A DNA stretch of 43,982 bases from Clostridia bacterium (GTDB taxonomy: Bacteria; Bacillota; Clostridia; Acetivibrionales; DSM-27016), in contig JAOAIJ010000014.1 of the NCBI GenBank assembly GCA_026414765.1, positions 1-43,982 of the forward strand, given 5' to 3'. The notes under the pieces are model-generated. The model was given only the letters and a program-made list of their open reading frames with translations, made no database searches and was not told the DNA's origin. Below are positions 1 to 8,033 of the stretch, piece by piece (within the stretch, counting starts at the first letter, position 1; each line of letters opens with the position of its first letter). The translations under genes were made by a program, and so were the position numbers.

Positions 1-471
<471 letters not shown>

Positions 472-588
472 AATATCTGAAAATTTAATTAGCTCATTTT
501 AAAACTTACTGACTTTTTTTAATAAAGTTCGCATGTTTTACTCAAATTTATTGTTCGAGTTCCTTTTCATGATTATCATGAATTTACA

Positions 589-608
589 CTGTTCAATTTT
601 CAAAGTCC
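589..608 (-). promoter_or_regulatory. boxA-like antitermination element in rRNA leader
   Basis: On the minus strand this reads GGACTTTGAAAATTGAACAG, resembling the conserved CTTTGAAAACTGAACA-type element of Firmicutes rRNA leaders. It lies about 120 bases upstream of the 16S start, with a small TCATGAT/ATCATGA palindrome just downstream (about 567-581). Assignment as the antitermination site is by similarity only. Confidence 0.6.
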
Positions 609-636
609 ATTGCTGCTCTTGCGAAACAGCTTTTAT

Positions 637-665
637 ATATTATCACGCTGCCTTGTTTTTGTCAA
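637..665 (-). promoter_or_regulatory. rRNA operon promoter P1 (proximal)
   Basis: Minus strand TTGACA (665-660), a 17-base spacer and TAATAT (642-637). It lies about 170 bases upstream of the 16S gene. The region from the -10 onward (TAATATATAAAAGCTG) is identical to that of the distal promoter. Confidence 0.85.
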
Positions 666-761
666 CAACTTTTTTGTTGTTTCTTTTTACCAACTGTTTT
701 CAACATTAATTTAATGTCTACCAGTGGCCGCCACCGTGTTATCGGCGACAACAGCTTTTAT

Positions 762-790
762 ATATTAACATGCACTTTTAGGTTTGTCAA
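762..790 (-). promoter_or_regulatory. rRNA operon promoter P2 (distal)
   Basis: Minus strand TTGACA (790-785), a 17-base spacer and TAATAT (767-762), followed by the same TATAAAAGCTG as in the proximal promoter. Tandem sigma-A promoters about 125 bases apart are typical of rRNA operons. Confidence 0.85.
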
Positions 791-796
791 TACTTT

Positions 797-1027
797 TTAT
801 TTCTTTTCACTTTTCGCCTTAGACACTAGTAATATATCCAAAAAACCCTTTTCTATAGTATGAAAGCAGCTTGGTATGTGTGTCTTTTTATACAAAGAAC
901 AAATGCCTCCATACTTTTCCTTCTTTAAAAATTGCTTTCCCTTTTTACAGCACAGTGCATCAATCTTATACAGATCATCCAGCGTATCCTTTTTAGCTAG
1001 ATTTATACCCAGCCTGTATATAAGGAA
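797..1027 (-). pseudogene. Possible gene remnant: 76-codon open frame without a start
   Basis: On the minus strand an open frame runs from just after a TAA (1030-1028) to a TAA at 799-797. It has no ATG and no ribosome site, and GTG/TTG codons occur only late. The predicted peptide is lysine-rich with a plausible protein composition (for example TLDDLYKIDALCC, then KKEKYGGICSLYKK and IEKGFLDILLVSK). It stops 7 bases before the -35 of the distal rRNA promoter. I do not recognise the family. It could be the tail of a gene truncated by a past rearrangement at the rRNA operon, or a chance open frame. Confidence 0.3.
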
Positions 1028-1053
1028 TTAATCCTTAATCTTCTATAAAACAA

Positions 1054-1076
1054 AAAACACTCGTTGGAAGTGTTTT
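1054..1076 (-). terminator. Terminator of the SigB module
   Basis: An 8-bp stem (AAAACACT with AGTGTTTT) with a 7-base loop, followed on the minus strand by TTTGTTTT. It lies about 90 bases downstream of the last gene of the sigma-factor module. Confidence 0.75.
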
Positions 1077-1163
1077 ATCAAATCCGAATATATTAACTGA
1101 CACAAAAGGTTAGCTTTTATAAAATCAGTATAAATTTTTTATAGGCAATTCAGTCAACTTATA

Positions 1164-1607
1164 TCATTCATACAATAACCTTTTTAATATAACAATTCTA
1201 TTCCCTTTTTTATTTAGTCTTAACTTTTCACTCAAGTTAGCTACTATTATAAGGCCTCTTCCTGAGACTTTCATTTCACATGAATCTTCATCACCCAATG
1301 AATTTACTGCATTTTTGGCAATACATTTATAGTCGTAACCTTGCCCCTCATCTTCTATAACAAGAAACATTCTGCCGCTTTTTGTAACAGCAGCTGCTAT
1401 CTTTACGAATCTATCCCCCATCTCCTGGTTGCCATGCTTTATAGCATTAAGAATCAATTCATTCAAGATAACTTTTACTTCAAACAGTGTGTCTTCAGAT
1501 ATAACTTCACAGGCGCTCTGCAAATAGCGGAGTATTTCATTGATAGTAGCGCACATAATATTTATATCGCTGGGTATCTTTGTTTTATATATTTTTAGCT
1601 TAAGCAA
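1164..1607 (-). CDS. HATPase-fold anti-sigma/serine kinase (RsbW/RsbT/SpoIIAB-like)
   Basis: This 147-residue GHKL ATPase resembles the serine kinases that act as anti-sigma factors or stressosome switch kinases. All ATP-binding boxes are intact: N box ELILNAIKHGN (about residues 50-60), G1 box EDEGQGYD and G2 box SGRGLII. The start is TTG at 1607, with GAGGATGGGAAG upstream; the nearby ATG is out of frame. It lies 98 bases downstream of the sigma-factor gene, and that gap contains a SigB-type promoter. It may therefore be made under control of the sigma factor, as a feedback inhibitor or as the active kinase of the module, because the upstream RsbW looks degenerate. A role as a switch kinase for another STAS protein is also possible. 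Confidence 0.8.
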   Translation of the reverse strand: MLKLKIYKTKIPSDINIMCATINEILRYLQSACEVISEDTLFEVKVILNELILNAIKHGNQEMGDRFVKIAAAVTKSGRMFLVIEDEGQGYDYKCIAKNAVNSLGDEDSCEMKVSGRGLIIVANLSEKLRLNKKGNRIVILKRLLYE

Positions 1608-1643
1608 AGTCTTCCCATCCTCATAATATTATTATATTTATTA

Positions 1644-1668
1644 ATACCCACCTTGATATGTTATAAAC
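1644..1668 (-). promoter_or_regulatory. SigB-type promoter before the second HATPase gene
   Basis: Minus strand GTTTAT (1668-1663), a 13-base spacer and GGGTAT (1649-1644). This is close to the SigB consensus known from Bacillus (GTTTAA, 12-15 bases, GGGTAT). It lies in the gap just downstream of the sigma-factor gene and about 40 bases before the TTG start of the HATPase gene. A matching site with the same spacer length precedes hpf at 40760-40784. Confidence 0.6.
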
Positions 1669-1705
1669 ATAGTTGAAATATTATTGTATAAAAAGCAACC
1701 GTATA

Positions 1706-2473
1706 TCACGCTTTACCCAATATTGTCCTGAATTTGTCAAGTACCTTTTTTTCCAATCTGGAAACATACATCTGAGATACCCCCAACCTGTCGGCAATCT
1801 GCTTTTGAGTTTTATTATTAAAGTATCTCATTTTGATAAATTCTATCTCTGCTTCATTAAACTTGTTTAAGCTTTTTTCAAGAAAATCTCTGTTTTCTAT
1901 TTTTTCAAAAGTAACGTCTTCTGCTCCTATTGTTTCATGCAGCTCAAGATCGTCATCAGCATATACGTTCTGCTCAAAGGATTGGATATTATATGCATTC
2001 CATGACTCGATAATCTCAAGAACGCTTTCCTCACTTATATTCAGATGCCTCGCTATTTCATCTACTTTCGGAACCCTTTGAAGTTCATGGGATAAAACTT
2101 CCTTTGCATAATTGACCTTCTGGTAAATTTCATAAATTCTTCTTGGGATTCTTATAACAGAGCCTTTATCACGGAAGTACCTCTTGATCTCGCCCACTAT
2201 AGTGGGAGTTGCAAAGCTTACAAACTTAACCCCCCTATCAAGGCTAAAGCGTTCAACTGACTTAATAAGAGCAATACAAGCTATCTGGTGTATATCTTCG
2301 TAATCAATGCCTCTGTTTACAAACTTCTTCGATATTATATCTGCGAGATAAATGTACTTGTTTACGATCTCATTCCTATTTTCCACAGTAGGGTTTTGTT
2401 TATAGTTTATAAATAATACTTCATGCTCTTCAGTAGAATTCATTATGACCTGAGTCTCTCTGTTATCTGCCAT
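1706..2473 (-). CDS. sigB: RNA polymerase sigma factor, SigB/SigF/SigG family
   Basis: A 255-residue sigma-70 family group-3 factor. Region 2 includes YEDIHQIACIALIKSVERF and the -10-binding segment RGVKFVSFATPTIVGEIKR. Region 3 follows, and region 4 ends in a helix-turn-helix TQKQIADRLGVSQMYVSRLE near residues 220-240. The ATG lies 2 bases after the rsbW stop, with GAGGGG upstream, so translation is probably coupled to rsbW. Its place after rsbV and rsbW indicates a SigB-like factor released by partner switching rather than the sporulation factors SigF or SigG, which share the fold. Two candidate target promoters are visible in the window (1644-1668 and 40760-40784). Confidence 0.9.
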   Translation of the reverse strand: MADNRETQVIMNSTEEHEVLFINYKQNPTVENRNEIVNKYIYLADIISKKFVNRGIDYEDIHQIACIALIKSVERFSLDRGVKFVSFATPTIVGEIKRYFRDKGSVIRIPRRIYEIYQKVNYAKEVLSHELQRVPKVDEIARHLNISEESVLEIIESWNAYNIQSFEQNVYADDDLELHETIGAEDVTFEKIENRDFLEKSLNKFNEAEIEFIKMRYFNNKTQKQIADRLGVSQMYVSRLEKKVLDKFRTILGKA

Positions 2474-2475
2474 AT

Positions 2476-2868
2476 TCAGATATTCCCCTCAAGAGCTTTT
2501 GACATGGAAAACAGGTAAGCATTGCTTGTACACAACTCAACTTCATCCATCAATGCATTAATTATGGATATTCCCAGCTCATCAGTCTCACTATTAAAGA
2601 TACATTTTAGAGATTTGTCCTCGCAATTAAAAACTACTTTGAGCTTATCTGCATAAACATAGAATGCGATTGTAAAAAAATCTGCTTCCGTGCTTCCGGC
2701 ACTAACCAGTTTATTACATACTTCCGCTATAGCTACTTTTATGTCTTCAATGACTTCTATATCAAACCCTAATCTATTAGCTATACCTGAAGAGGTTAAT
2801 CTTGCTATGCTTACATACTCAGCTTTAAAAGGCAGAGATATTTCTATCTTATCATAATTATTGTTCAT
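2476..2868 (-). CDS. rsbW: Anti-sigma factor RsbW, apparently degenerate kinase
   Basis: 130 residues from the ATG at 2868, chosen because GGAGG lies 5 bases upstream and because the N-terminus then aligns with Bacillus RsbW (YDKIEISLPFKAEYVSIARLT resembles ADYIEMKVPAQPEYVGIIRLT as I recall it). The tail LGISIINALMDEVEL is typical of RsbW. The ATP-binding parts are unusual: the N box reads AEVCNKLVSAGS without the usual TNAxxHAY, and the DEG of the G1 box is replaced by NCEDKSL. The ATP lid is also shortened. RsbW binds and inhibits SigB and phosphorylates RsbV; here binding is likely kept but kinase activity is doubtful. The downstream HATPase may supply it. Confidence 0.82.
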   Translation of the reverse strand: MNNNYDKIEISLPFKAEYVSIARLTSSGIANRLGFDIEVIEDIKVAIAEVCNKLVSAGSTEADFFTIAFYVYADKLKVVFNCEDKSLKCIFNSETDELGISIINALMDEVELCTSNAYLFSMSKALEGNI

Positions 2869-2976
2869 TATTTCCTCCATGCTTCCTGTCTCCGCGTTAA
2901 TGGATGTTATTACACAAACAAGCACTATATTACTCGTTTGCAGAGATAACCATATGATAAACCGTTCACAACCCTG

Positions 2977-3291
2977 TTATTCTAAAATAAAGAGCTTATC
3001 CAAACCAGTAATCAGGAATAATTTCTTTATGCTGTCCTTCAAATTACATATATATATCTTTTTATCATTCTGTTTGGCCTTTTTTAGTGTGCCCACAAAT
3101 ATTCCCAAACCCGTGCTGTCTATATAGTTTAGCTCTCCGCAATCAATTCTCAAATCCTTTTGTGCAGTGTCCACTATGCTATATAGCTTTTCTTTTAGCT
3201 TCTGCGAAGTATATATATCCACTTCACCTGATACAAAAACATTAACTGCATCATTAGTCTGTTCTTCTCTTACTATCAGCTCACTTGACAT
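2977..3291 (-). CDS. rsbV: Anti-sigma factor antagonist RsbV (STAS domain)
   Basis: A 104-residue single STAS domain. It carries the conserved phosphorylation site motif NYIDSTGLGIF with the acceptor Ser at residue 59, so the switch residue is retained. Unphosphorylated RsbV binds RsbW and frees the sigma factor. The ATG at 3291 has GGGAGGA about 7 bases upstream. It is the first gene of the module, followed after 108 bases by rsbW. No PP2C phosphatase gene (RsbU/RsbP type) lies in this window, so dephosphorylation must be provided from elsewhere. I did not find a convincing SigB-type promoter directly in front of it; an AT-rich TATAAT lies near 3345. Confidence 0.9.
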   Translation of the reverse strand: MSSELIVREEQTNDAVNVFVSGEVDIYTSQKLKEKLYSIVDTAQKDLRIDCGELNYIDSTGLGIFVGTLKKAKQNDKKIYICNLKDSIKKLFLITGLDKLFILE

Positions 3292-3382
3292 AGAAAATTC
3301 CTCCCTGAAAAATGTGAGTTAAAGCGTACTTAACCATATTATATATTATCATTACCTACAAAAAAAGTACTACTAAATAATA

Positions 3383-3403
3383 AGAGGAGATATTATCTCC
3401 TCT
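3383..3403 (-). terminator. Terminator after the J-like protein gene
   Basis: Perfect 8-bp stem AGAGGAGA/TCTCCTCT with a 5-base loop, followed on the minus strand by TATTATTT. It begins 17 bases beyond the stop at 3420 and separates this gene from the SigB module. Confidence 0.75.
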
Positions 3404-3419
3404 CAAACAGCGATAGAAT

Positions 3420-4289
3420 TTACTTTACTGCCAGCTCTATAAACTTGACAGCCTTATCAAAATTTTTAGTTCTACTGTCAATGGCAATAATCTTTTCCTT
3501 ACTTTCACCTTTTATCCCTTTAAGAAACCCACTGGAGCTGACATCAATGCCATAGACATGTTCTTCCTGCTGTTTTCCACTTTTTCCCCGTATGCGCCTG
3601 CTGTTATCGATATTAAGATTTTCAACTACCTTATCCAGACTCAAAAATGTTACAGAGTTTGCATACTTGTCGAAAATGCTTTTTTCAACGATATAGATGT
3701 CTATTCCTCCGGCAGCCACGACAGTAATTTCCTTCATTTGCATGGCATAACCCATTTGGCTCTTGTCGCCCTTGGAGATACTTATAACATCTATTACCGG
3801 TTCTTTTATCCCTGCAATTTTTTCTTTTATTTCATGTTGGAAAGTGCTCAAATCCTCTGCATAAAATCCACCCATCACCGTTACATTGAAATCCGGATCC
3901 ACCTTAGTAACAAAGCCATATACTATATATCCCAGGACAAGCACTGCGATAAGCCCAAATACAAAGTGATACTTGTGATAATGCATAAAATTTCTGGCTT
4001 GTTTTTCGTCAACACCCATTTTTTTAAATACAGGGTTTGGCTTAACATATACTTTATCTTCTAGCTCTTTCAGTTCTTTTGCTACTATACTGTTATATGC
4101 CTGTGATATCTCTTCTAATACCCGCTTACCTTCTACGATCTTTTCTTCATCATCGGATTGCACAAAAGCCTTATATTTTTTTATGAGGTAAGTATACCTT
4201 TTTTCTATTTCATCTTTACCTGCATTTTTACTCAGCCCGAGAACTTCATACGCGTCTCGGGTATATTCTGGATTTTTCTTATCAACCAT
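3420..4289 (-). CDS. Membrane protein with degenerate J-domain
   Basis: 289 residues from the ATG at 4289, preceded by a GGGGGG ribosome site; upstream in-frame starts would overlap that site. Residues about 10-70 resemble a DnaJ J-domain (DAYEVLGLSKNAGKDEIEKR and ISQAYNSIVA). The HPD motif needed to stimulate Hsp70 ATPase is absent: the loop reads KAFVQSDDEEK. A single hydrophobic segment (HFVFGLIAVLVLGYIVYGFV, about residues 110-130) would anchor the protein, leaving a C-terminal domain of about 160 residues probably outside the cytoplasm. I do not recognise that domain. It lies downstream of lysS and has its own terminator. It is probably a clostridial protein of unknown function rather than an active co-chaperone. 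Confidence 0.7.
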   Translation of the reverse strand: MVDKKNPEYTRDAYEVLGLSKNAGKDEIEKRYTYLIKKYKAFVQSDDEEKIVEGKRVLEEISQAYNSIVAKELKELEDKVYVKPNPVFKKMGVDEKQARNFMHYHKYHFVFGLIAVLVLGYIVYGFVTKVDPDFNVTVMGGFYAEDLSTFQHEIKEKIAGIKEPVIDVISISKGDKSQMGYAMQMKEITVVAAGGIDIYIVEKSIFDKYANSVTFLSLDKVVENLNIDNSRRIRGKSGKQQEEHVYGIDVSSSGFLKGIKGESKEKIIAIDSRTKNFDKAVKFIELAVK

Positions 4290-4429
4290 CACTAACCCCC
4301 CCAAGCTAACTGGCAATCACCAATACCATAGTTCAGCTATAACTAATGATACCATTTCACAGAAGGTATATCCACTTGAAATGATTAGATCTAAACATAC
4401 ACGGTAATTGTCAATAATCCGCCTTCAAA

Positions 4430-5923
4430 TTACTTCATTGGTTTCATTGTGGGGAAAAGCAATACATCTCTTATTGAATAGGAGTCGGTCAACAGCATTA
4501 TGAGCCTGTCTATACCTATACCAAGTCCGCCGGTTGGAGGCATTCCATATTCCAATGATGTAACAAAATCATCATCCATCATATTTGCTTCTTCATCTCC
4601 GGCTTCTCTTTTCTGAACCTGATTTACAAACCTCTCTTTTTGGTCAATAGGGTCATTCAGCTCAGAGTATGCGTTCCCCATTTCCCTGCTGGTAATGAAT
4701 ATCTCAAACCGCTCTGTCAATTCAGGCCTGTCAGGCTTCCTTTTTGTAAGAGGAGAAACTTCAACCGGATAATCGTATATAAAAGTTGGTTGTATGAGGT
4801 GCTCCTCAACAAATTCCTCAAACATAAGGTTTAGCACTTCACCCTTTGTAGGTTTGCCTTCCAGGTGCACTTTCTTATCCTTCGCAATATCTCTTGCTTC
4901 CTCATCCGAGGCAACTGCATCAAAATCTATACCTGTGTACTGCTTGACAGCTTCGGACATAGTCATCCTGTTCCATGGCGGAGTAAGATCTATTTCCTGT
5001 CCCTGATACATTATCTTTGTAGTACCCAATACTTCTTCAGCAACTGTAGATACAAGGTTTTCTGCCAGCTCCATCATTCCCTTATAGTCAGTATAGGCCT
5101 CGTATACCTCCATCATAGTAAACTCAGGGTTATGCTTAATAGACATACCCTCATTTCTGAACATTCTTCCCATTTCATATACTCTTTCGAGACCACCGAC
5201 TATCAAACGCTTTAAATACAATTCTGGAGCAATTCTTAGATATAGATCTATATCAAGAGTGTTATGATGAGTAATAAAAGGCCTGGCTGTCGCACCCCCT
5301 GGTATTGTATTCAGGAGGGGTGTATCCACTTCCAGGAATCCCCTGTCATCAAGAAATTTTCTTATTGATTTGATTATTTTGCTTCTCGCTATGAATGTCT
5401 TGCGCACATCAGGATTAACTATCAAATCTACATATCTTTGCCTGTATCTCAAATCTGTATCTTTAAGACCATGCCATTTTTCAGGCAGAGGCTGCAATGA
5501 TTTTGAGAGTAACGTAACTTCCTTTGCTTTCAGAGAAATCTCACCCTTGTGTGTTTTAAATACTTCGCCCTTCACCCCTACAATATCGCCGATATCAAAT
5601 TTTTTGAAGTCTTCATAAACACTTTCACCAATTTCATCAATTTTCACATATAATTGAATTTTTCCATCTCTGTCCTGTACATCGCAGAAACTTGCTTTAC
5701 CCATACCCCTCTTAGACATCAGCCTGCCTGCGATAGAAACAAATTGGCCTTCCATATTTTCGAAATTATCTATTATATATGTAGTGGAATGTGTCACATC
5801 ATACTTAACAGTTTTAAAGGGGTCCTTACCATTTTCCTGAAGTTCATGTAGCTTAAGCCTTCTGACTTTCAATATCTCGTTTAGATCCTGCAATTCCTGA
5901 TTGTTTTCCATATTTTCTGCCAT
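4430..5923 (-). CDS. lysS: Lysyl-tRNA synthetase, class II
   Basis: 497 residues, the normal length for class II LysRS. It charges tRNA-Lys with lysine in the cytoplasm. An N-terminal OB-fold anticodon-binding domain (about 55-150, with [20 protein letters not shown]) precedes the catalytic core. Motif 2 is visible as [20 protein letters not shown] and motif 3 as [14 protein letters not shown]. The ATG has AGGAGG 8 bases upstream. It follows greA with a hairpin terminator between them (6010-6047), so it may be read by partial readthrough from the greA promoter. A greA-lysS pair near an rRNA operon is common in Firmicutes. Confidence 0.98.
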   Translation of the reverse strand: MAENMENNQELQDLNEILKVRRLKLHELQENGKDPFKTVKYDVTHSTTYIIDNFENMEGQFVSIAGRLMSKRGMGKASFCDVQDRDGKIQLYVKIDEIGESVYEDFKKFDIGDIVGVKGEVFKTHKGEISLKAKEVTLLSKSLQPLPEKWHGLKDTDLRYRQRYVDLIVNPDVRKTFIARSKIIKSIRKFLDDRGFLEVDTPLLNTIPGGATARPFITHHNTLDIDLYLRIAPELYLKRLIVGGLERVYEMGRMFRNEGMSIKHNPEFTMMEVYEAYTDYKGMMELAENLVSTVAEEVLGTTKIMYQGQEIDLTPPWNRMTMSEAVKQYTGIDFDAVASDEEARDIAKDKKVHLEGKPTKGEVLNLMFEEFVEEHLIQPTFIYDYPVEVSPLTKRKPDRPELTERFEIFITSREMGNAYSELNDPIDQKERFVNQVQKREAGDEEANMMDDDFVTSLEYGMPPTGGLGIGIDRLIMLLTDSYSIRDVLLFPTMKPMK

Positions 5924-6009
5924 TTTAAGTCCTCCTACGTTTCATAATCAACCATAAGATATTATATATTATGTTTTACAGAAAACCAAGTTCTAAATAC
6001 ACAAAAAAA

Positions 6010-6047
6010 GACCATTGAAGCAATATACCTGAGATATGCCAATGGCC
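6010..6047 (-). terminator. Hairpin terminator between greA and lysS
   Basis: A two-part stem (6010-6017 with 6040-6047, and 6020-6026 with 6034-6039) is flanked by seven A and seven T residues, giving a T-run on either strand. It starts about 12 bases after the greA stop. Confidence 0.8.
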
Positions 6048-6058
6048 TGTTTTTTTCA

Positions 6059-6535
6059 TTATTTGTGAATTGTCAATACTTTAAACTTAATTGTGCCATC
6101 CGGCGCTGCAACCTCAGCAATCTCCCCTACGCTTTTCCCCATCAGAGCCTTACCTACAGGGGATTCATTAGAAATCTTAAACTTACTGGGATCAGCTTCT
6201 GTAGAACCAACAATCTGATATTCAACTTCTTCTTCATATTCCATATCATAAAGTTTAACCTTGGCTCCAAGGCTCACTTGCTCGGTACTTACTTCGTCTT
6301 CATCTATAACTCTTGCATTTTTCAGCATATTTTCAAGTTGGACAATTCTTCCTTCTACTTGAGCCTGTTCATTCTTTGCTTCATCATATTCCGAATTTTC
6401 TGATATATCTCCAAATGACAGAGCTTGCTTTATTCTTTCGGCGACTTCCCTTCTTTTTACCCCTTTTAAAAACTCAAGTTCTTCTTCTAATTTCTTTAAG
6501 CCCTCATAAGTCAATACCACTTCTTTGTTGGTCAT
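6059..6535 (-). CDS. greA: Transcription elongation factor GreA
   Basis: 158 residues, the usual length. GreA enters the secondary channel of RNA polymerase and stimulates cleavage of backtracked RNA. The N-terminal coiled coil is clear ([17 protein letters not shown]), with the tip acidic residues in the [14 protein letters not shown] segment (about residues 42-55). The C-terminal FKBP-like globular domain ends with [14 protein letters not shown]. The ATG at 6535 has AGGAGAGG upstream. It is transcribed from a consensus promoter at 6741-6769 through a leader of about 200 bases that carries two small hairpins. Confidence 0.97.
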   Translation of the reverse strand: MTNKEVVLTYEGLKKLEEELEFLKGVKRREVAERIKQALSFGDISENSEYDEAKNEQAQVEGRIVQLENMLKNARVIDEDEVSTEQVSLGAKVKLYDMEYEEEVEYQIVGSTEADPSKFKISNESPVGKALMGKSVGEIAEVAAPDGTIKFKVLTIHK

Positions 6536-6740
6536 CTAGAGCCTCTCCTTTACCTAAAAGATTTTAAAAAAGATTTTGTTGCTTGTCTAAGGTTAATAAT
6601 ATATGTATTAGCGCCTAATTTATTCTATACACTTTATAAATTTTATCTCATTCCACATATAAATACAAATAGCACTGATATAATTCCGAACAGTGCCTTG
6701 GACATTTAAAAGCAGGCTCATTGCCTGATTATTTTTATTT
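6536..6740 (-). promoter_or_regulatory. Long 5' leader of greA with two hairpins
   Basis: About 200 bases of non-coding leader lie between the promoter and greA. Two stems form on the minus strand: CAGGC/GCCTG (6713-6727), followed by CTTTT, and GCACTG/CAGTGC (6672-6696), followed by TATTTG. Either could be a weak attenuator. A second possible promoter, TTGTAT-17-TAAAAT, lies between them and the gene. I recognise no known riboswitch class. Confidence 0.4.
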
Positions 6741-6769
6741 ATTATAGAATACAAAGTATGTCTTGTCAA
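6741..6769 (-). promoter_or_regulatory. Consensus sigma-A promoter of greA-lysS
   Basis: Minus strand TTGACA (6769-6764), a 17-base spacer and TATAAT (6746-6741): a full consensus match located about 100 bases downstream of the preceding gene. Confidence 0.85.
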
Positions 6770-6872
6770 GAAGTGTCTATGTAAAAAACCATTTACCTAT
6801 TTTACATTTTATTACATAAATAAATTGAAAATGAATCTGTCGAAATCCCCACAACCTTTAATAATCATATCC

Positions 6873-7868
6873 TTAAGCACCATTGAGTACTATATCGCGT
6901 GCTTTAAAAATATTTCTTCTGCCAATAAATCCAGTAATTTTAAAACCCATTTTTTTGAACTCTTTGCTTATATTATTATATAATGTAAAATCCTGTATCC
7001 CTTCCAATAAATTAGTCGATGCCTCAGTTTTATAGCAAATGATTATCTCTGCTATTTCACTTCTGGAATAATAATCAAATATATTACCGCCCAACCGGGT
7101 ACTTATAGCCTGCGGAATCTCTATATCCAAGCCATTTATAATGGTATTATCAGTCAGGATTTTGCTGCAATTGATATTTCCATAATTTAATATAATAGCT
7201 CTTGGATTAATCCTTGTGTTAAAAACAAATTCTTTAGAATCAGCAAAGTTTATGATCAAATCGGCACTTTTCAATCCACTCCTGTATTCATTAGTTACAC
7301 GAACTGCCAATCCTGTATCATAAAATAGTTCGTTTGCTTCTTCTTCAACCTGCTCCTTTTCTTCAGTGACCACAGTCAAAAACTTGACATATGGGGACAG
7401 CTGGCTGATAGCAGTATGCAGATCTCCATATTTCCCGCTATGAATGATGGCTATATCTAATGCACTGACTTCAATATTTTTCTTTGTATATACTTCGTCT
7501 ATTATTTGTATCAGGAGTGATTTATAAAGATGTTTTCCGGTAAATACACCTGATATAAACCCTTCAAAAGGATACATGCCGGAAACCTTTTCCGGAACAA
7601 TACAGCATATACCCTTGCATTCCTCTTTTAGCAGTGATAGTATTCGCTTCACTTTTGCAGTCTTAAGCCCGATTTCACTTTCAGAGAACGGCAAACTCAT
7701 AATATGAGCCTTTACTTCATCAAAAAGCTCATAAGATTTAAGTAATTCCCCGATTTGTGGTTCTTTTACCCTATCACGCAAAAGAGTATACAGGTACTTC
7801 AGAAAGTTTTTTTCTTTTTCCCCCTCCACTCCTTCTTTTTTACAGATAAGCAATGCAAAATCACTCAT
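6873..7868 (-). CDS. Protein of unknown function, possibly Rossmann-like
   Basis: I do not recognise this gene. From the ATG at 7868 (AGGG 8 bases upstream) it encodes 331 residues; an ATG at 7895 would add nine residues but has no ribosome site. The predicted protein is soluble and has no signal peptide or membrane segment. The middle, ALDIAIIHSGKYGDLHTAI followed by VKFLTVVTEEKEQ and SADLIINFADSKEFV, alternates strands and helices as in a nucleotide-binding Rossmann-type domain, but the first loop lacks a clean GxGxxG. It lies between guaB (which ends in a strong terminator) and the greA promoter, so it is probably transcribed alone. It is a genuine gene by length and codon structure, but the function is open. 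Confidence 0.6.
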   Translation of the reverse strand: MSDFALLICKKEGVEGEKEKNFLKYLYTLLRDRVKEPQIGELLKSYELFDEVKAHIMSLPFSESEIGLKTAKVKRILSLLKEECKGICCIVPEKVSGMYPFEGFISGVFTGKHLYKSLLIQIIDEVYTKKNIEVSALDIAIIHSGKYGDLHTAISQLSPYVKFLTVVTEEKEQVEEEANELFYDTGLAVRVTNEYRSGLKSADLIINFADSKEFVFNTRINPRAIILNYGNINCSKILTDNTIINGLDIEIPQAISTRLGGNIFDYYSRSEIAEIIICYKTEASTNLLEGIQDFTLYNNISKEFKKMGFKITGFIGRRNIFKARDIVLNGA

Positions 7869-7977
7869 ATCATTGACCCTATTCCCAATATGCATTTCGA
7901 AAGAAAAATGCAGCCGATACAGTTGTTTTTCATATATAAATACATATTTAGCTGGTAAATAAAATATTACACGAAAT

Positions 7978-8011
7978 AAAAAAGAGGGAATCGGATTAAT
8001 CCAACTCCCTC
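7978..8011 (-). terminator. Terminator of guaB
   Basis: The inverted repeat GAGGGA/TCCCTC with an inner GGATTAATCC palindrome (7984-8011) is followed on the minus strand by six T residues (7983-7978). It lies 22 bases after the guaB stop. Confidence 0.9.
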
Positions 8012-8033
8012 AATTAGTACAAATTATTAATAG

